This document shows positions 1 through 5,795 of a stretch of 8,371 nt of DNA, in pieces. Origin of the DNA: JAVBOP01 sp031550405 (GTDB lineage Bacteria > Bacteroidota > Ignavibacteria > Kapaibacteriales > UBA2268); assembly GCA_031550405.1 (NCBI GenBank), contig JAVBOP010000198.1, positions 1-8,371 on the forward strand. Reading direction: 5' to 3'. The position numbers and the translations under genes are program-made. Every line of letters starts with the position of its first letter. Within the stretch, counting starts at the first letter, position 1. The notes beneath the pieces are model-generated. The model worked only from the letters and a program-made list of their open reading frames with translations. It was not told where the DNA came from and ran no database searches.

Positions 1-291
1 TGTATTGGCATTTTTATGCGGGGAGCAAAAAGCGTTCCTGCATGTTTTCTTAATAATTTTTTCAAGCTCTCGTTCACTTTCTACAACATCAATGATTTTT
101 ATTTTAGAATCTATGCACAAATATGATGTTTTTTGGGGAAAATAAAATAACTATAAATTTGTATTAGCAAAGGGTATTATTGCGTTTGAAATCGGTTATG
201 AAGGCTTAAAAAATGGCAAAAAAGTGCAAAAAAATATTTATGAAAAAGCGAAATCAATTGTAAGGCAAAATATCAATATATTTTTAAAGAC
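1..291. other. AT-rich stretch with no supported gene
   Basis: No open frame here has both a start codon and recognisable content. On the minus strand a frame is open from about 150 to the window edge; its central part reads SKIKIIDVVESERELEKII, which looks protein-like. It has no ATG (only a TTG at 120), so it may be the start or a remnant of a gene lying mostly outside the window. On the plus strand, TTTG (132-135) and TAAATTTG (154-161), 18 bp apart, resemble a Bacteroidota promoter, but no convincing gene follows. I assign no function. Confidence 0.5.
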
Positions 292-339
292 TAAAAAAAC
301 AAAAAGCCGGCTACAATTAAAATCATTAATAACCAGCTT
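292..339 (-). terminator. Rho-independent terminator of the nitroreductase-like gene
   Basis: Read on the minus strand, the arms AAGCTGGTTA (339-330) and TAGCCGGCTT (313-304) form a 10-bp stem with two G-U pairs. A T-rich tract (TTTTTGTTTTTTT, to about 292) follows directly. The loop is AT-rich, about 16 nt. The hairpin starts about 45 nt beyond the stop codon of the minus-strand gene, which suits transcript termination there. Confidence 0.75.
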
Positions 340-362
340 ATAGCTTTATATTTGAGTAATTA

Positions 363-382
363 TTATGAATTTTTATTCATAA
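363..382. repeat. perfect 8-bp inverted repeat
   Basis: TTATGAAT and ATTCATAA are separated by TTTT. The palindrome lies 2 bp beyond the stop codon of the minus-strand nitroreductase-like gene. The stem is almost pure A/T and no T-run follows on the minus strand, so it is a poor terminator alone; it may protect the mRNA 3' end. Its half-site TTATGAAT recurs in other intergenic regions of this window. Confidence 0.5.
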
Positions 383-384
383 AT

Positions 385-963
385 CTATTTCATATTGCCA
401 ACAGTTAAAGCCATTGAAACCCATTGGTTTTGGTTGAGTTGCAATGTTTTGGCTATTTCCTTCTGGTCAATCATAAGGCGCGCAACACAAGCCAGATTTT
501 CCGATGCGCAGTAAATATAAGCGTTCTGTGAAATAAAACCTGCATTAGCGCTCGTCGTTATTTTTTTATCAATATCATTCACCTTCTCAATTTTGTCCAA
601 ATCGGAGACTAAAAGTATGTTCAATGGAGCATATTTGGGGTATTCCTGCAAGCCGGCAATATGCCGCATATCGCCTTCGACGCTAAGTTTTAGTTTATTT
701 TCTTTAGCATCATATATGTAAACCCCTTCTTTATTAATAACATACAGTTCTACTTCCTGCCAATTTTTCGCCGTTGGAGCAGTACGTTTCATAATATCGG
801 TGCGATTATACCCAAACATCGCCCACAGCAAATCCGAAAGCTGCTGCTGCGAGATTGGATTTTCCGAAAATTCTTTCGTAGATTTTCTGTTATTCAGCGC
901 TGCCATCGCCGGCATTCCACCGTCCTTGCGCGGAGGCAGCAATTCCATCGTTTTATTCGCCAT
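385..963 (-). CDS. nitroreductase-family protein (SagB-like)
   Basis: Predicted flavin (FMN) oxidoreductase of the nitroreductase superfamily, probably cytoplasmic, using NAD(P)H on an unknown substrate. At 192 aa it is near the usual length. The N-terminus reads LPPRKDGGMPAM then NNRKSTKEF (residues 24-32), matching the R-x-S-x-R-x-F phosphate/FMN-binding start of the family, though Lys replaces the second Arg. LSDLLWAMFGYNR (42-54) and RTAPTAKNWQEVELYVI (60-76) are the typical second and third blocks. The segment around SANAGFISQNAYIYCASENLACV (138-160) is the usual dimer-interface helix. The C-terminus stops at LTVGNMK without the longer GyP-type tail of many relatives. The Leu-Pro-Pro-Gly-Gly lead before the first motif is common in this subgroup and supports the chosen ATG. 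There is no signal peptide and no operon partner. The family assignment is good; the substrate cannot be told. Confidence 0.85.
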   Translation of the reverse strand: MANKTMELLPPRKDGGMPAMAALNNRKSTKEFSENPISQQQLSDLLWAMFGYNRTDIMKRTAPTAKNWQEVELYVINKEGVYIYDAKENKLKLSVEGDMRHIAGLQEYPKYAPLNILLVSDLDKIEKVNDIDKKITTSANAGFISQNAYIYCASENLACVARLMIDQKEIAKTLQLNQNQWVSMALTVGNMK

Positions 964-995
964 AAATTTAAACCTTAATTTAAAAATTAAAGATG

Positions 996-1003
996 CAAAT
1001 ATA
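996..1003 (-). promoter_or_regulatory. candidate -7 promoter element for the nitroreductase-like gene
   Basis: On the minus strand this is TATATTTG, a full match to the TAnnTTTG -7 element of Bacteroidota. It implies a transcript start near 988-990 and a leader of about 25 nt before the ATG at 963. No clear TTTG -33 element is seen at the expected distance, so the call rests on one box plus position. Confidence 0.45.
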
Positions 1004-1180
1004 CAAAACTTTGGCGATAAAATATACCATTGTCAAGATAACATATATTTGCTAAATCACATGGCGGCTATAATTAACCTGTTGTTTTACAACATACTTG
1101 GAAACTATGGTATAAAACCCTTCCTTTGCCGTTTAGAAGTTCCGGCAACTTTGTAATCACTTAATACTGTCTCAACAGAT

Positions 1181-1201
1181 TATTAAAAAAATATTCATAA
1201 A
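1181..1201 (-). repeat. AT-rich intergenic repeat, copy 1 (inverted)
   Basis: Read on the minus strand this is TTTATGAATA, then seven T, then AATA. It matches the copy at 2472-2491 in every base except one extra T. The two copies are in opposite orientation and lie on either side of the HmuY-like gene. It may be a binding site, a degenerate hairpin, or an AT-bias coincidence. Confidence 0.4.
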
Positions 1202-1258
1202 TATATTCTTTATCCCCACTTCTTATGATATGATATCGAAAAATAGCAGGATGTTGGG

Positions 1259-1290
1259 ATTGCTAATTTTTTATATTCATAGTAATTTTG
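1259..1290 (+). promoter_or_regulatory. candidate promoter of the HmuY-like gene
   Basis: TAATTTTG at 1283-1290 fits the TAnnTTTG -7 consensus. ATTG at 1259-1262, 20 bp upstream, is a 3-of-4 match to the TTTG -33 element. The implied start near 1297 gives a leader of about 90 nt. The spacing is right but the region is AT-rich, so chance matches are possible. Confidence 0.4.
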
Positions 1291-1386
1291 TAAACTATAT
1301 TGTCAACCTGCCTGAACAGCAGACATTGGTTGTGGAAATATACTTAACTTGCAAATACTGTTTTTTAACATTTTAAACATAACAAT

Positions 1387-2394
1387 ATGAAAAAAATTCT
1401 TTCTATCAGTCTATTCTTCGCAATAGCACTTGCCTCATGCAGTGATGATGAGGTAATTACGCCGCCGCCAAGTTTGGGAAGCACAATCACGCTACAAGGC
1501 GGAGAAGGCGGCGCTTCGGCTGCAAATTCGGTGTATCTTGATTTCAGCACGGAAACACAAACATCTATCGAACGCATTTCGTGGCATTTAGGTTTTAATT
1601 GCGGCAGCGATTTCGGTGTAATTTTAAACAACACTACCGGCAGCAGAGCCACTGAAGCCGAAAATAGCATCAGTATAAATACTATTATGTCGGACGAGCA
1701 GCGCGCTTATTACAAGGACACAGTGCTTGCTTTGGGCATGGGCATGGGCAGTTTTGATATAGTTGATACAATTGGGCAGGACTTATCTCAAACTATCATA
1801 AAGGAAGGCAAAACCTATCTTTACGATGCTGGCGATGCCGATATAGAGCTTTTTAAAGTCAATGTTACGATGAAGGACAATAACACATATTTATTGAAAT
1901 ATGCTTTGTGGAATTCATCAGATGTGAAAACACTGGAGATTGCTAAAAAACCGGCTTATCACTTTGTTGGAGCTTCATTGGCTCATAATAGAGTTTTAGA
2001 TATTCAGCCCGAAAAGAACAATTGGGATATGGTTTGGAGCAGAAATACATATATTTCGGCAATGATGCCCGGCGTGCCATTTGTGATGGCGGACATTGTG
2101 TTTTTGAACAAAGGCGTTCAGGCTGCTGAAATAATGATTGATGAAACAGTTACCTATGAGAATTATGGTTCTGCAAATATTGGCAGTGCTGCGTTTTCAT
2201 CAAATACTGATGCAATAGGCGCTAATTGGAGACATGGCGGCGGTCCAACTGCGGCTCCTTCTGTGAAAACGGACAGGTTTTATGTGATAAGAGACAATGC
2301 CGGCAATACCTACAAACTCCGTTTCATTTCTATGAATGACGCAGATGGCGGAGTAAGGGGTTATCCTGAAGTCGAATACGCAATCATAAGATAG
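1387..2394 (+). CDS. HmuY-family surface lipoprotein
   Basis: Predicted outer-membrane lipoprotein of the HmuY family (haem-binding proteins studied in Porphyromonas gingivalis). The first 18 residues form a lipoprotein signal: MKK, a hydrophobic core, and lipobox L-A-S-C with Cys18 as the lipidated residue. Ser-Asp-Asp-Glu follows at once, resembling the acidic export signal that sends Bacteroidota lipoproteins to the cell surface. The C-terminal part is the clearest family match: NNWDMVWSR (211-219), IGANWR (277-282), then FYVIRDNAGNTYKLRF and RGYPEVEY (298-331). An earlier block, YLDFSTETQ...ISWHLGF...GVILNN (50-82), resembles the same tryptophan motif, so the protein may hold two HmuY-like units, which would explain 335 aa against roughly 200 for classical HmuY. 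No HmuR-type TonB receptor is adjacent. Haem binding is inference; I could not assign ligand residues. It appears monocistronic, with its own promoter and terminator. Confidence 0.8.
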   Translation: MKKILSISLFFAIALASCSDDEVITPPPSLGSTITLQGGEGGASAANSVYLDFSTETQTSIERISWHLGFNCGSDFGVILNNTTGSRATEAENSISINTIMSDEQRAYYKDTVLALGMGMGSFDIVDTIGQDLSQTIIKEGKTYLYDAGDADIELFKVNVTMKDNNTYLLKYALWNSSDVKTLEIAKKPAYHFVGASLAHNRVLDIQPEKNNWDMVWSRNTYISAMMPGVPFVMADIVFLNKGVQAAEIMIDETVTYENYGSANIGSAAFSSNTDAIGANWRHGGGPTAAPSVKTDRFYVIRDNAGNTYKLRFISMNDADGGVRGYPEVEYAIIR

Positions 2395-2420
2395 CAATAT
2401 AAAATAGCAGTATAAATTTA

Positions 2421-2460
2421 AAACAGAGGGGGAATGGCATCCACCCTCTGTTTGTTTTGT
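2421..2460 (+). terminator. strong Rho-independent terminator after the HmuY-like gene
   Basis: AAACAGAGGG (2421-2430) pairs perfectly with CCCTCTGTTT (2444-2453). The stem can extend inward by GGA/TCC around one bulged A. A T-rich tail (TTTGTTTTGT) follows. It lies 27 nt beyond the stop codon and separates this gene from the barrel genes downstream. Confidence 0.9.
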
Positions 2461-2471
2461 ATGCAGCTTTG

Positions 2472-2493
2472 TTTATGAATATTTTTTAATAAA
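2472..2493 (+). repeat. AT-rich intergenic repeat, copy 2
   Basis: TTTATGAATATTTTTTAATA, followed by AA. It is nearly identical to the reverse complement of 1181-1201 (one T fewer) and similar to 6380-6400. GTTTAT/ATAAAC at 2471-2494 also makes a weak 6-bp inverted repeat. It lies between the HmuY terminator and the promoter of the next gene. Confidence 0.4.
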
Positions 2494-2548
2494 CGGCGCC
2501 TTTTGCTTAATATTGGTTAGGCGGAGTGTGTATTTGAATTTTTTTTGT

Positions 2549-2556
2549 TATTTTTG
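2549..2556 (+). promoter_or_regulatory. candidate -7 element for the barrel gene pair
   Basis: TATTTTTG matches TAnnTTTG and implies a start near 2563, about 24 nt before the ATG at 2587. No good -33 box is found 19-21 bp upstream. Because a strong terminator precedes it, some promoter is needed in this interval. Confidence 0.35.
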
Positions 2557-2586
2557 AGGGCTTTTTTAATATAACATCAATATAAC

Positions 2587-4281
2587 ATGGAAAAAATTAT
2601 CTATACCTTGTGTTTAGCTTTGCTATGTTCTTTGGCAGCCAGTAACAGCCTTAATGCACAGCTGCCGTTCAGTGGCGGACAAGTAAGCGGCAGTTTTCAG
2701 ATAGAGGCGCAGACGTACAAAAGCGATTCAGTTATGCAGGCGCCCAAAGTTGATGAGCAGATTCAGTCAATGGGCTTTTTTAACCTGAATTATGTTAGTG
2801 GCGGATTTACAGCCGGCATGAGGTATGAATACTACCTGAATCCATTATTGGGAATTGATGATAAGTACAAAGGGCAGGGCATTCCATTCTATTTTTTCAC
2901 ATATTCTAACGATCTGCTTGACGTTACAGCTGGCGATTTTTACGGACAATTTGGCAGCGGCATGATATTCCGCGCTTATGAAGAGCGGGCATTGGGCTAT
3001 GATAATGCTGTTAACGGTGCAAATATCAGAATACGTCCGGTGAAGGGTATGGAGCTTACGGCACTTATAGGCAAGCAACGCAATTACTGGGACTTGGGCG
3101 AAGGTATTGTGCGTGGCGGCGATTTGAATATGCTGTTCAATGAAATGTTCAGCTGTTCACCCGAGACCATGAATATATTTGGTGGTGCAAGTCTTATCAG
3201 CCTTTACCAGCCTGATAATGACCTGTTTTTGAAAATGCCTGCAAATGTGCTTGCATGGTCTGGAAGAGCCGGTGTATCATCAGCAAACATAAGTGCGGAT
3301 ATCGAATATTCCTACAAATATAATGACCCTAATGCCACTAACGGCTATAATTACAATGCCGGCTATGGCATGCTTTTAAATGCTGCATACTTTAACAAGG
3401 GTATCAGTGCGTCGCTGAACCTGCACAAGATAGATAATATGGACTTCCGCAGCGACAGGTATGCCACAGGCACTCAGCTGATGATAAACTATATACCGGC
3501 ACTCACCAAGCAGCATACATATCGCTTGGCGTCGATGTATCCCTATGCCACTCAATACAACGGCGAAGCGGGGATACAGGCGGAAATGAGCTGCAAACTG
3601 CCTCGCAATTCCTCGCTTGGCGGCAAATATGGCACTGATATAACATTGAACTATTCTCGCGTGCAATCAATCGACACAACCCACACTATGAATGATGACG
3701 GCAAGTACAGCCGCACTTATGATTCTCCGCTGTTTGGCATAGGCGACGAGCTGTTTTTTCAAGATATAAACGCAACTGTATACCGCAAGTTTTCTGATTT
3801 TTTCAAAGGCACTTTGGCTTATATGAATATTATATACAACAAAGATGTGCTGGAGAACAGCGGTGCGCCAAATTCGGGCAAGGTATATGCCAATGTGCTC
3901 GTGCTTGACGGTACGTTTAGGCTGAATAAAAATCTGGCGCTTAAGGGCGAGGTGCAGCACCTGTGGTCAAAGCAGGATTCCGCAATAACCGATCATGATG
4001 TTAACAATGGCAACTGGTTAGGCTTGACGGCAGAGCTGACAATAGGCGGTGGCGCCTTAAGCGGCTTGTACTTAACGATATACGACGACTGGAACTATGG
4101 TAACGAGATAGAGGATCGGCAAATACACTATTTGAATGCAAATGTTGCCTATACTGTCGGTGCATCCCGTTTCAGCTTTGGTTATGGCCGCCAGCGCTCA
4201 GGCATATTATGCGTAGGCGGAGTATGCCGTCAGGTTCCAGCTTCTAACGGCTTATACCTGTCAGCCAGCCTGTCGTTTTAG
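2587..4281 (+). CDS. DUF6029-type outer-membrane beta-barrel protein
   Basis: Predicted outer-membrane beta-barrel of unknown function. A signal peptide covers residues 1-24 (basic start, hydrophobic core, cleavage after LNA before QLPF). The mature part is rich in alternating aromatic and glycine strands and ends LSASLSF, with the terminal Phe expected for BAM-dependent barrel insertion. The conserved block GDFYGQFGSGMIFRAYEERALG (116-137), followed by YDNAVNGANI, and the late loop CVGGVC (542-547) are features I associate with the DUF6029 family of Bacteroidota; I am fairly but not fully sure of that name. The two loop cysteines could form a disulphide at the surface. At 564 aa it could span many strands. 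The next gene is another barrel 58 bp downstream on the same strand, so the pair may act together. No lipobox and no Por sorting domain is present. Its role (transport, adhesion or assembly) cannot be told. Confidence 0.75.
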   Translation: MEKIIYTLCLALLCSLAASNSLNAQLPFSGGQVSGSFQIEAQTYKSDSVMQAPKVDEQIQSMGFFNLNYVSGGFTAGMRYEYYLNPLLGIDDKYKGQGIPFYFFTYSNDLLDVTAGDFYGQFGSGMIFRAYEERALGYDNAVNGANIRIRPVKGMELTALIGKQRNYWDLGEGIVRGGDLNMLFNEMFSCSPETMNIFGGASLISLYQPDNDLFLKMPANVLAWSGRAGVSSANISADIEYSYKYNDPNATNGYNYNAGYGMLLNAAYFNKGISASLNLHKIDNMDFRSDRYATGTQLMINYIPALTKQHTYRLASMYPYATQYNGEAGIQAEMSCKLPRNSSLGGKYGTDITLNYSRVQSIDTTHTMNDDGKYSRTYDSPLFGIGDELFFQDINATVYRKFSDFFKGTLAYMNIIYNKDVLENSGAPNSGKVYANVLVLDGTFRLNKNLALKGEVQHLWSKQDSAITDHDVNNGNWLGLTAELTIGGGALSGLYLTIYDDWNYGNEIEDRQIHYLNANVAYTVGASRFSFGYGRQRSGILCVGGVCRQVPASNGLYLSASLSF

Positions 4282-4327
4282 TAGCGGGGTTGCAGGGTAA
4301 TTCACCGAAATTCATGGATAATTTTGT

Positions 4328-4335
4328 TATATTTG
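4328..4335 (+). promoter_or_regulatory. candidate -7 element right next to the start codon
   Basis: TATATTTG fully matches TAnnTTTG. It ends 4 bp before the ATG at 4340, so a transcript starting 6-7 bp downstream would begin at or just after the start codon. If real it would give a leaderless mRNA; otherwise the gene is read from the upstream barrel gene. No -33 box is seen. Confidence 0.3.
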
Positions 4336-4339
4336 GGAT

Positions 4340-5587
4340 ATGATAAAAATAAAAAATATTATAAATGTATTATGCGCACTGTGCATGTCTATTCCTTTGT
4401 TTTCGCAAGGCGGCTCGAACTATTCCGTCTTTGGGCTTGGAGATGTGATATATGGCAATGGAGCCGCATATCAGGCTATGGGAGGCGCACAGATAGCGGT
4501 GCCTTTGACAAGCAATATAAATTTGCTGAATCCAGCAATGCTTGCATTTACGAATACTACCCGCCTGCAAACGGGATACAGGTTCATCCAAAATATCATA
4601 CAGAGCGAAGGCTATGAGCTGTGGCAAAATAATGGCAGTCTGAATGGCTTTGCTTCGGTATTCAATTTCGATACTGCTGCCAAAATAAGTGCAGCATTGT
4701 GTATGCAGCCGGTTTCAACGGTAAACTACTACATAGCTGTGCCGGTGGAGATAAAGGAAGGCGAACAGGTTATAGCAAACGGGCATAACAGGTATCAGGG
4801 ATTGGGCGGTTTATCATCGCTTTCCATTGGTTTGGGAGCTAAAACGCTTGACTGGCTGTATTTGGGCGGCACTTTTTCATCCATTTTCGGCAAGGTAGAC
4901 CATAATTCGTATTTCTTTTTCAATAGCAAGGAGGAACGGAAATATGAGCTAAGACGTTCAAATTCTTTTGAAGCATACAGCTACAAGCTCGGTCTATACG
5001 TCAATCCTGTACAGGAACTTGGCATAGGAGTATTTTACGAGTACATACAAAATGCCAATGTCGATCATCGGGACGAATATGTTTATCCATACAGCATTGA
5101 CTCGATGATTAGCAACACTGTTATCAAATCTTTTGAAAAAGTCAATATGCCGAATTATTTCGGAGCAGGATTTTCGTATGTTATTGGCAAGTTTATGTTT
5201 GCAGGCGATTATTTGCTTGGCACATTCTCCGATTTCTCTATTAATTCCGCATCCAATGTTGCGTTCAGAAATTCACAAAAATATTCTTTTGGCATAAATA
5301 GAATGGGCAATCCGAATCCATTTGCGAGCTTGGCTGACAAAGCCTCGTACAAGGTAGGCGCCTATTATGAGCAGCTTTACTACAGCATAAATGGCAATGA
5401 TGTTAACGAGATGGCAGTAACTTGCGGATTGCAGTACCCATTGTCAAGATTCTCGCAAATCGACTTTTCCATAGCAATGGGCAAAAGAAGCACAGCGGCG
5501 CAAGGGTTTATCTCCGAGTGGTTTGGACGCATGGTTATTGACATCAGCATTGGGGACACATGGTTCAAACCTGTTCGAAGATATTGA
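4340..5587 (+). CDS. FadL/OMPP1-like outer-membrane protein
   Basis: Predicted outer-membrane beta-barrel distantly related to the FadL/TodX (long-chain fatty acid and hydrocarbon uptake) proteins. A signal peptide covers residues 1-22 (MIKIKNIINV, hydrophobic core, cleavage near LFS before QGG). The mature N-terminus has three family-like blocks: NYSVFGLGD (27-35), AMGGAQIAV (47-54) and INLLNPAML (60-68), the last resembling the NPA motif of FadL-like proteins. The rest (415 aa total) is aromatic, glycine-spaced strands. The end, IDISIGDTWFKPVRRY, resembles the last strand of related Bacteroidota barrels, which often close with a WF motif. The next in-frame Met, at residue 16, would remove the signal peptide, so 4340 is the likelier start. 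It follows the DUF6029-type barrel by 58 bp with no terminator between. The substrate is unknown; it could instead belong to an uncharacterised YSxFGxGD barrel group. Confidence 0.65.
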   Translation: MIKIKNIINVLCALCMSIPLFSQGGSNYSVFGLGDVIYGNGAAYQAMGGAQIAVPLTSNINLLNPAMLAFTNTTRLQTGYRFIQNIIQSEGYELWQNNGSLNGFASVFNFDTAAKISAALCMQPVSTVNYYIAVPVEIKEGEQVIANGHNRYQGLGGLSSLSIGLGAKTLDWLYLGGTFSSIFGKVDHNSYFFFNSKEERKYELRRSNSFEAYSYKLGLYVNPVQELGIGVFYEYIQNANVDHRDEYVYPYSIDSMISNTVIKSFEKVNMPNYFGAGFSYVIGKFMFAGDYLLGTFSDFSINSASNVAFRNSQKYSFGINRMGNPNPFASLADKASYKVGAYYEQLYYSINGNDVNEMAVTCGLQYPLSRFSQIDFSIAMGKRSTAAQGFISEWFGRMVIDISIGDTWFKPVRRY

Positions 5588-5598
5588 TAAGATAAATG

Positions 5599-5624
5599 AA
5601 AAAATGAATAAATATTCATTTTTT
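5599..5624 (+). terminator. AT-rich palindromic terminator after the barrel genes
   Basis: AAAAAATGAATA (5599-5610) and TATTCATTTTTT (5613-5624) form a perfect 12-bp inverted repeat around AA, 11 nt after the stop codon. The right arm itself supplies a run of six T. The stem has only two G-C pairs, so it is probably a weak terminator. It separates the barrel genes from the tRNA-Cys promoter. Confidence 0.55.
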
Positions 5625-5648
5625 AAAATTATATTCGTAACAAATTAT

Positions 5649-5680
5649 TTTGGTTATTAGGCAAAAAAAGATTATCTTTG
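5649..5680 (+). promoter_or_regulatory. promoter of tRNA-Cys and probably efp
   Basis: TTTG (5649-5652) and TATCTTTG (5673-5680) are exact matches to the Bacteroidota -33 and -7 elements, with a 20-bp spacer. This is the best promoter in the window. The start would fall near 5687, a few bases before the tRNA. With no terminator between the tRNA and efp, the same transcript likely carries both. Confidence 0.75.
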
Positions 5681-5692
5681 TGTTCTAAAAAT

Positions 5693-5763
5693 GGTGTCGT
5701 AGCCAAGTGGTCAGGCATCGGTCTGCAAAACCGCGAACACCGGTTCGAATCCGGTCGACACCT
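5693..5763 (+). tRNA. tRNA-Cys (anticodon GCA)
   Basis: The cloverleaf is complete. The acceptor stem GGTGTCG (5693-5699) pairs with CGACACC (5756-5762), and the unpaired T at 5763 is the U73 discriminator expected for cysteine tRNA. The D arm is GCC/GGC around AAGTGGTCA. The anticodon loop CTGCAAA (5723-5729) carries GCA at 5725-5727. The T arm is ACCGG-TTCGAAT-CCGGT (5739-5755). The anticodon stem has four good pairs; the outermost (T5718 with C5734) is a mismatch. CCA is not encoded. Confidence 0.95.
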
Positions 5764-5795
5764 CAACAATAAATATCATAAATATATAAGAACTA
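5764..5795 (+). other. short leader between tRNA-Cys and efp
   Basis: This 32-bp A/T-rich spacer contains no hairpin, no promoter box and no clear Shine-Dalgarno. Its shortness and lack of signals support a joint tRNA-Cys/efp transcript from which the tRNA is cut at its 3' end, leaving a short efp leader. Confidence 0.4.

Larger units (their letters stand above)
964..1386. other. divergent intergenic region between the nitroreductase-like gene and the HmuY-like gene
   Basis: This 423-bp stretch separates two divergently transcribed genes and holds no supported coding sequence. It contains a minus-strand -7 box near its left end (996-1003), a small hairpin GTTGTTTTACAAC (1081-1093), a weak GC hairpin TTGCCG/CGGCAA (1126-1148), one copy of an AT-rich repeat motif (1181-1201) and a candidate plus-strand promoter (1259-1290). 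The length leaves room for a regulator site upstream of the HmuY-like gene, but no recognisable operator can be assigned. Confidence 0.5.

Noticed and set aside
146..343. Plus-strand open frame ending KSRLQLKSLITSL
   Set aside because: It has no usable start codon, is lysine- and isoleucine-rich as expected from A/T-rich DNA, and runs through the minus-strand terminator.
1081..1093. GTTGTTTTACAAC hairpin as a terminator or operator
   Set aside because: It has a five-pair stem with no T-run and no neighbouring gene end; it is likely chance in A/T-rich DNA.
800..1156. Plus-strand open frame of 118 codons
   Set aside because: Its first half lies opposite the nitroreductase-like gene and its second half is intergenic, with no recognisable motif or ribosome-binding site.
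1227..1237. GATATGATATC as a Fur-type operator upstream of the HmuY-like gene
   Set aside because: It is short, imperfect as a palindrome, and does not resemble a full Fur box; iron control cannot be claimed from it.
4324..4617. Overlapping plus-strand frame at the start of the FadL-like gene
   Set aside because: It is a frame shadow: no signal peptide or family motif, while the 4340 frame has both.
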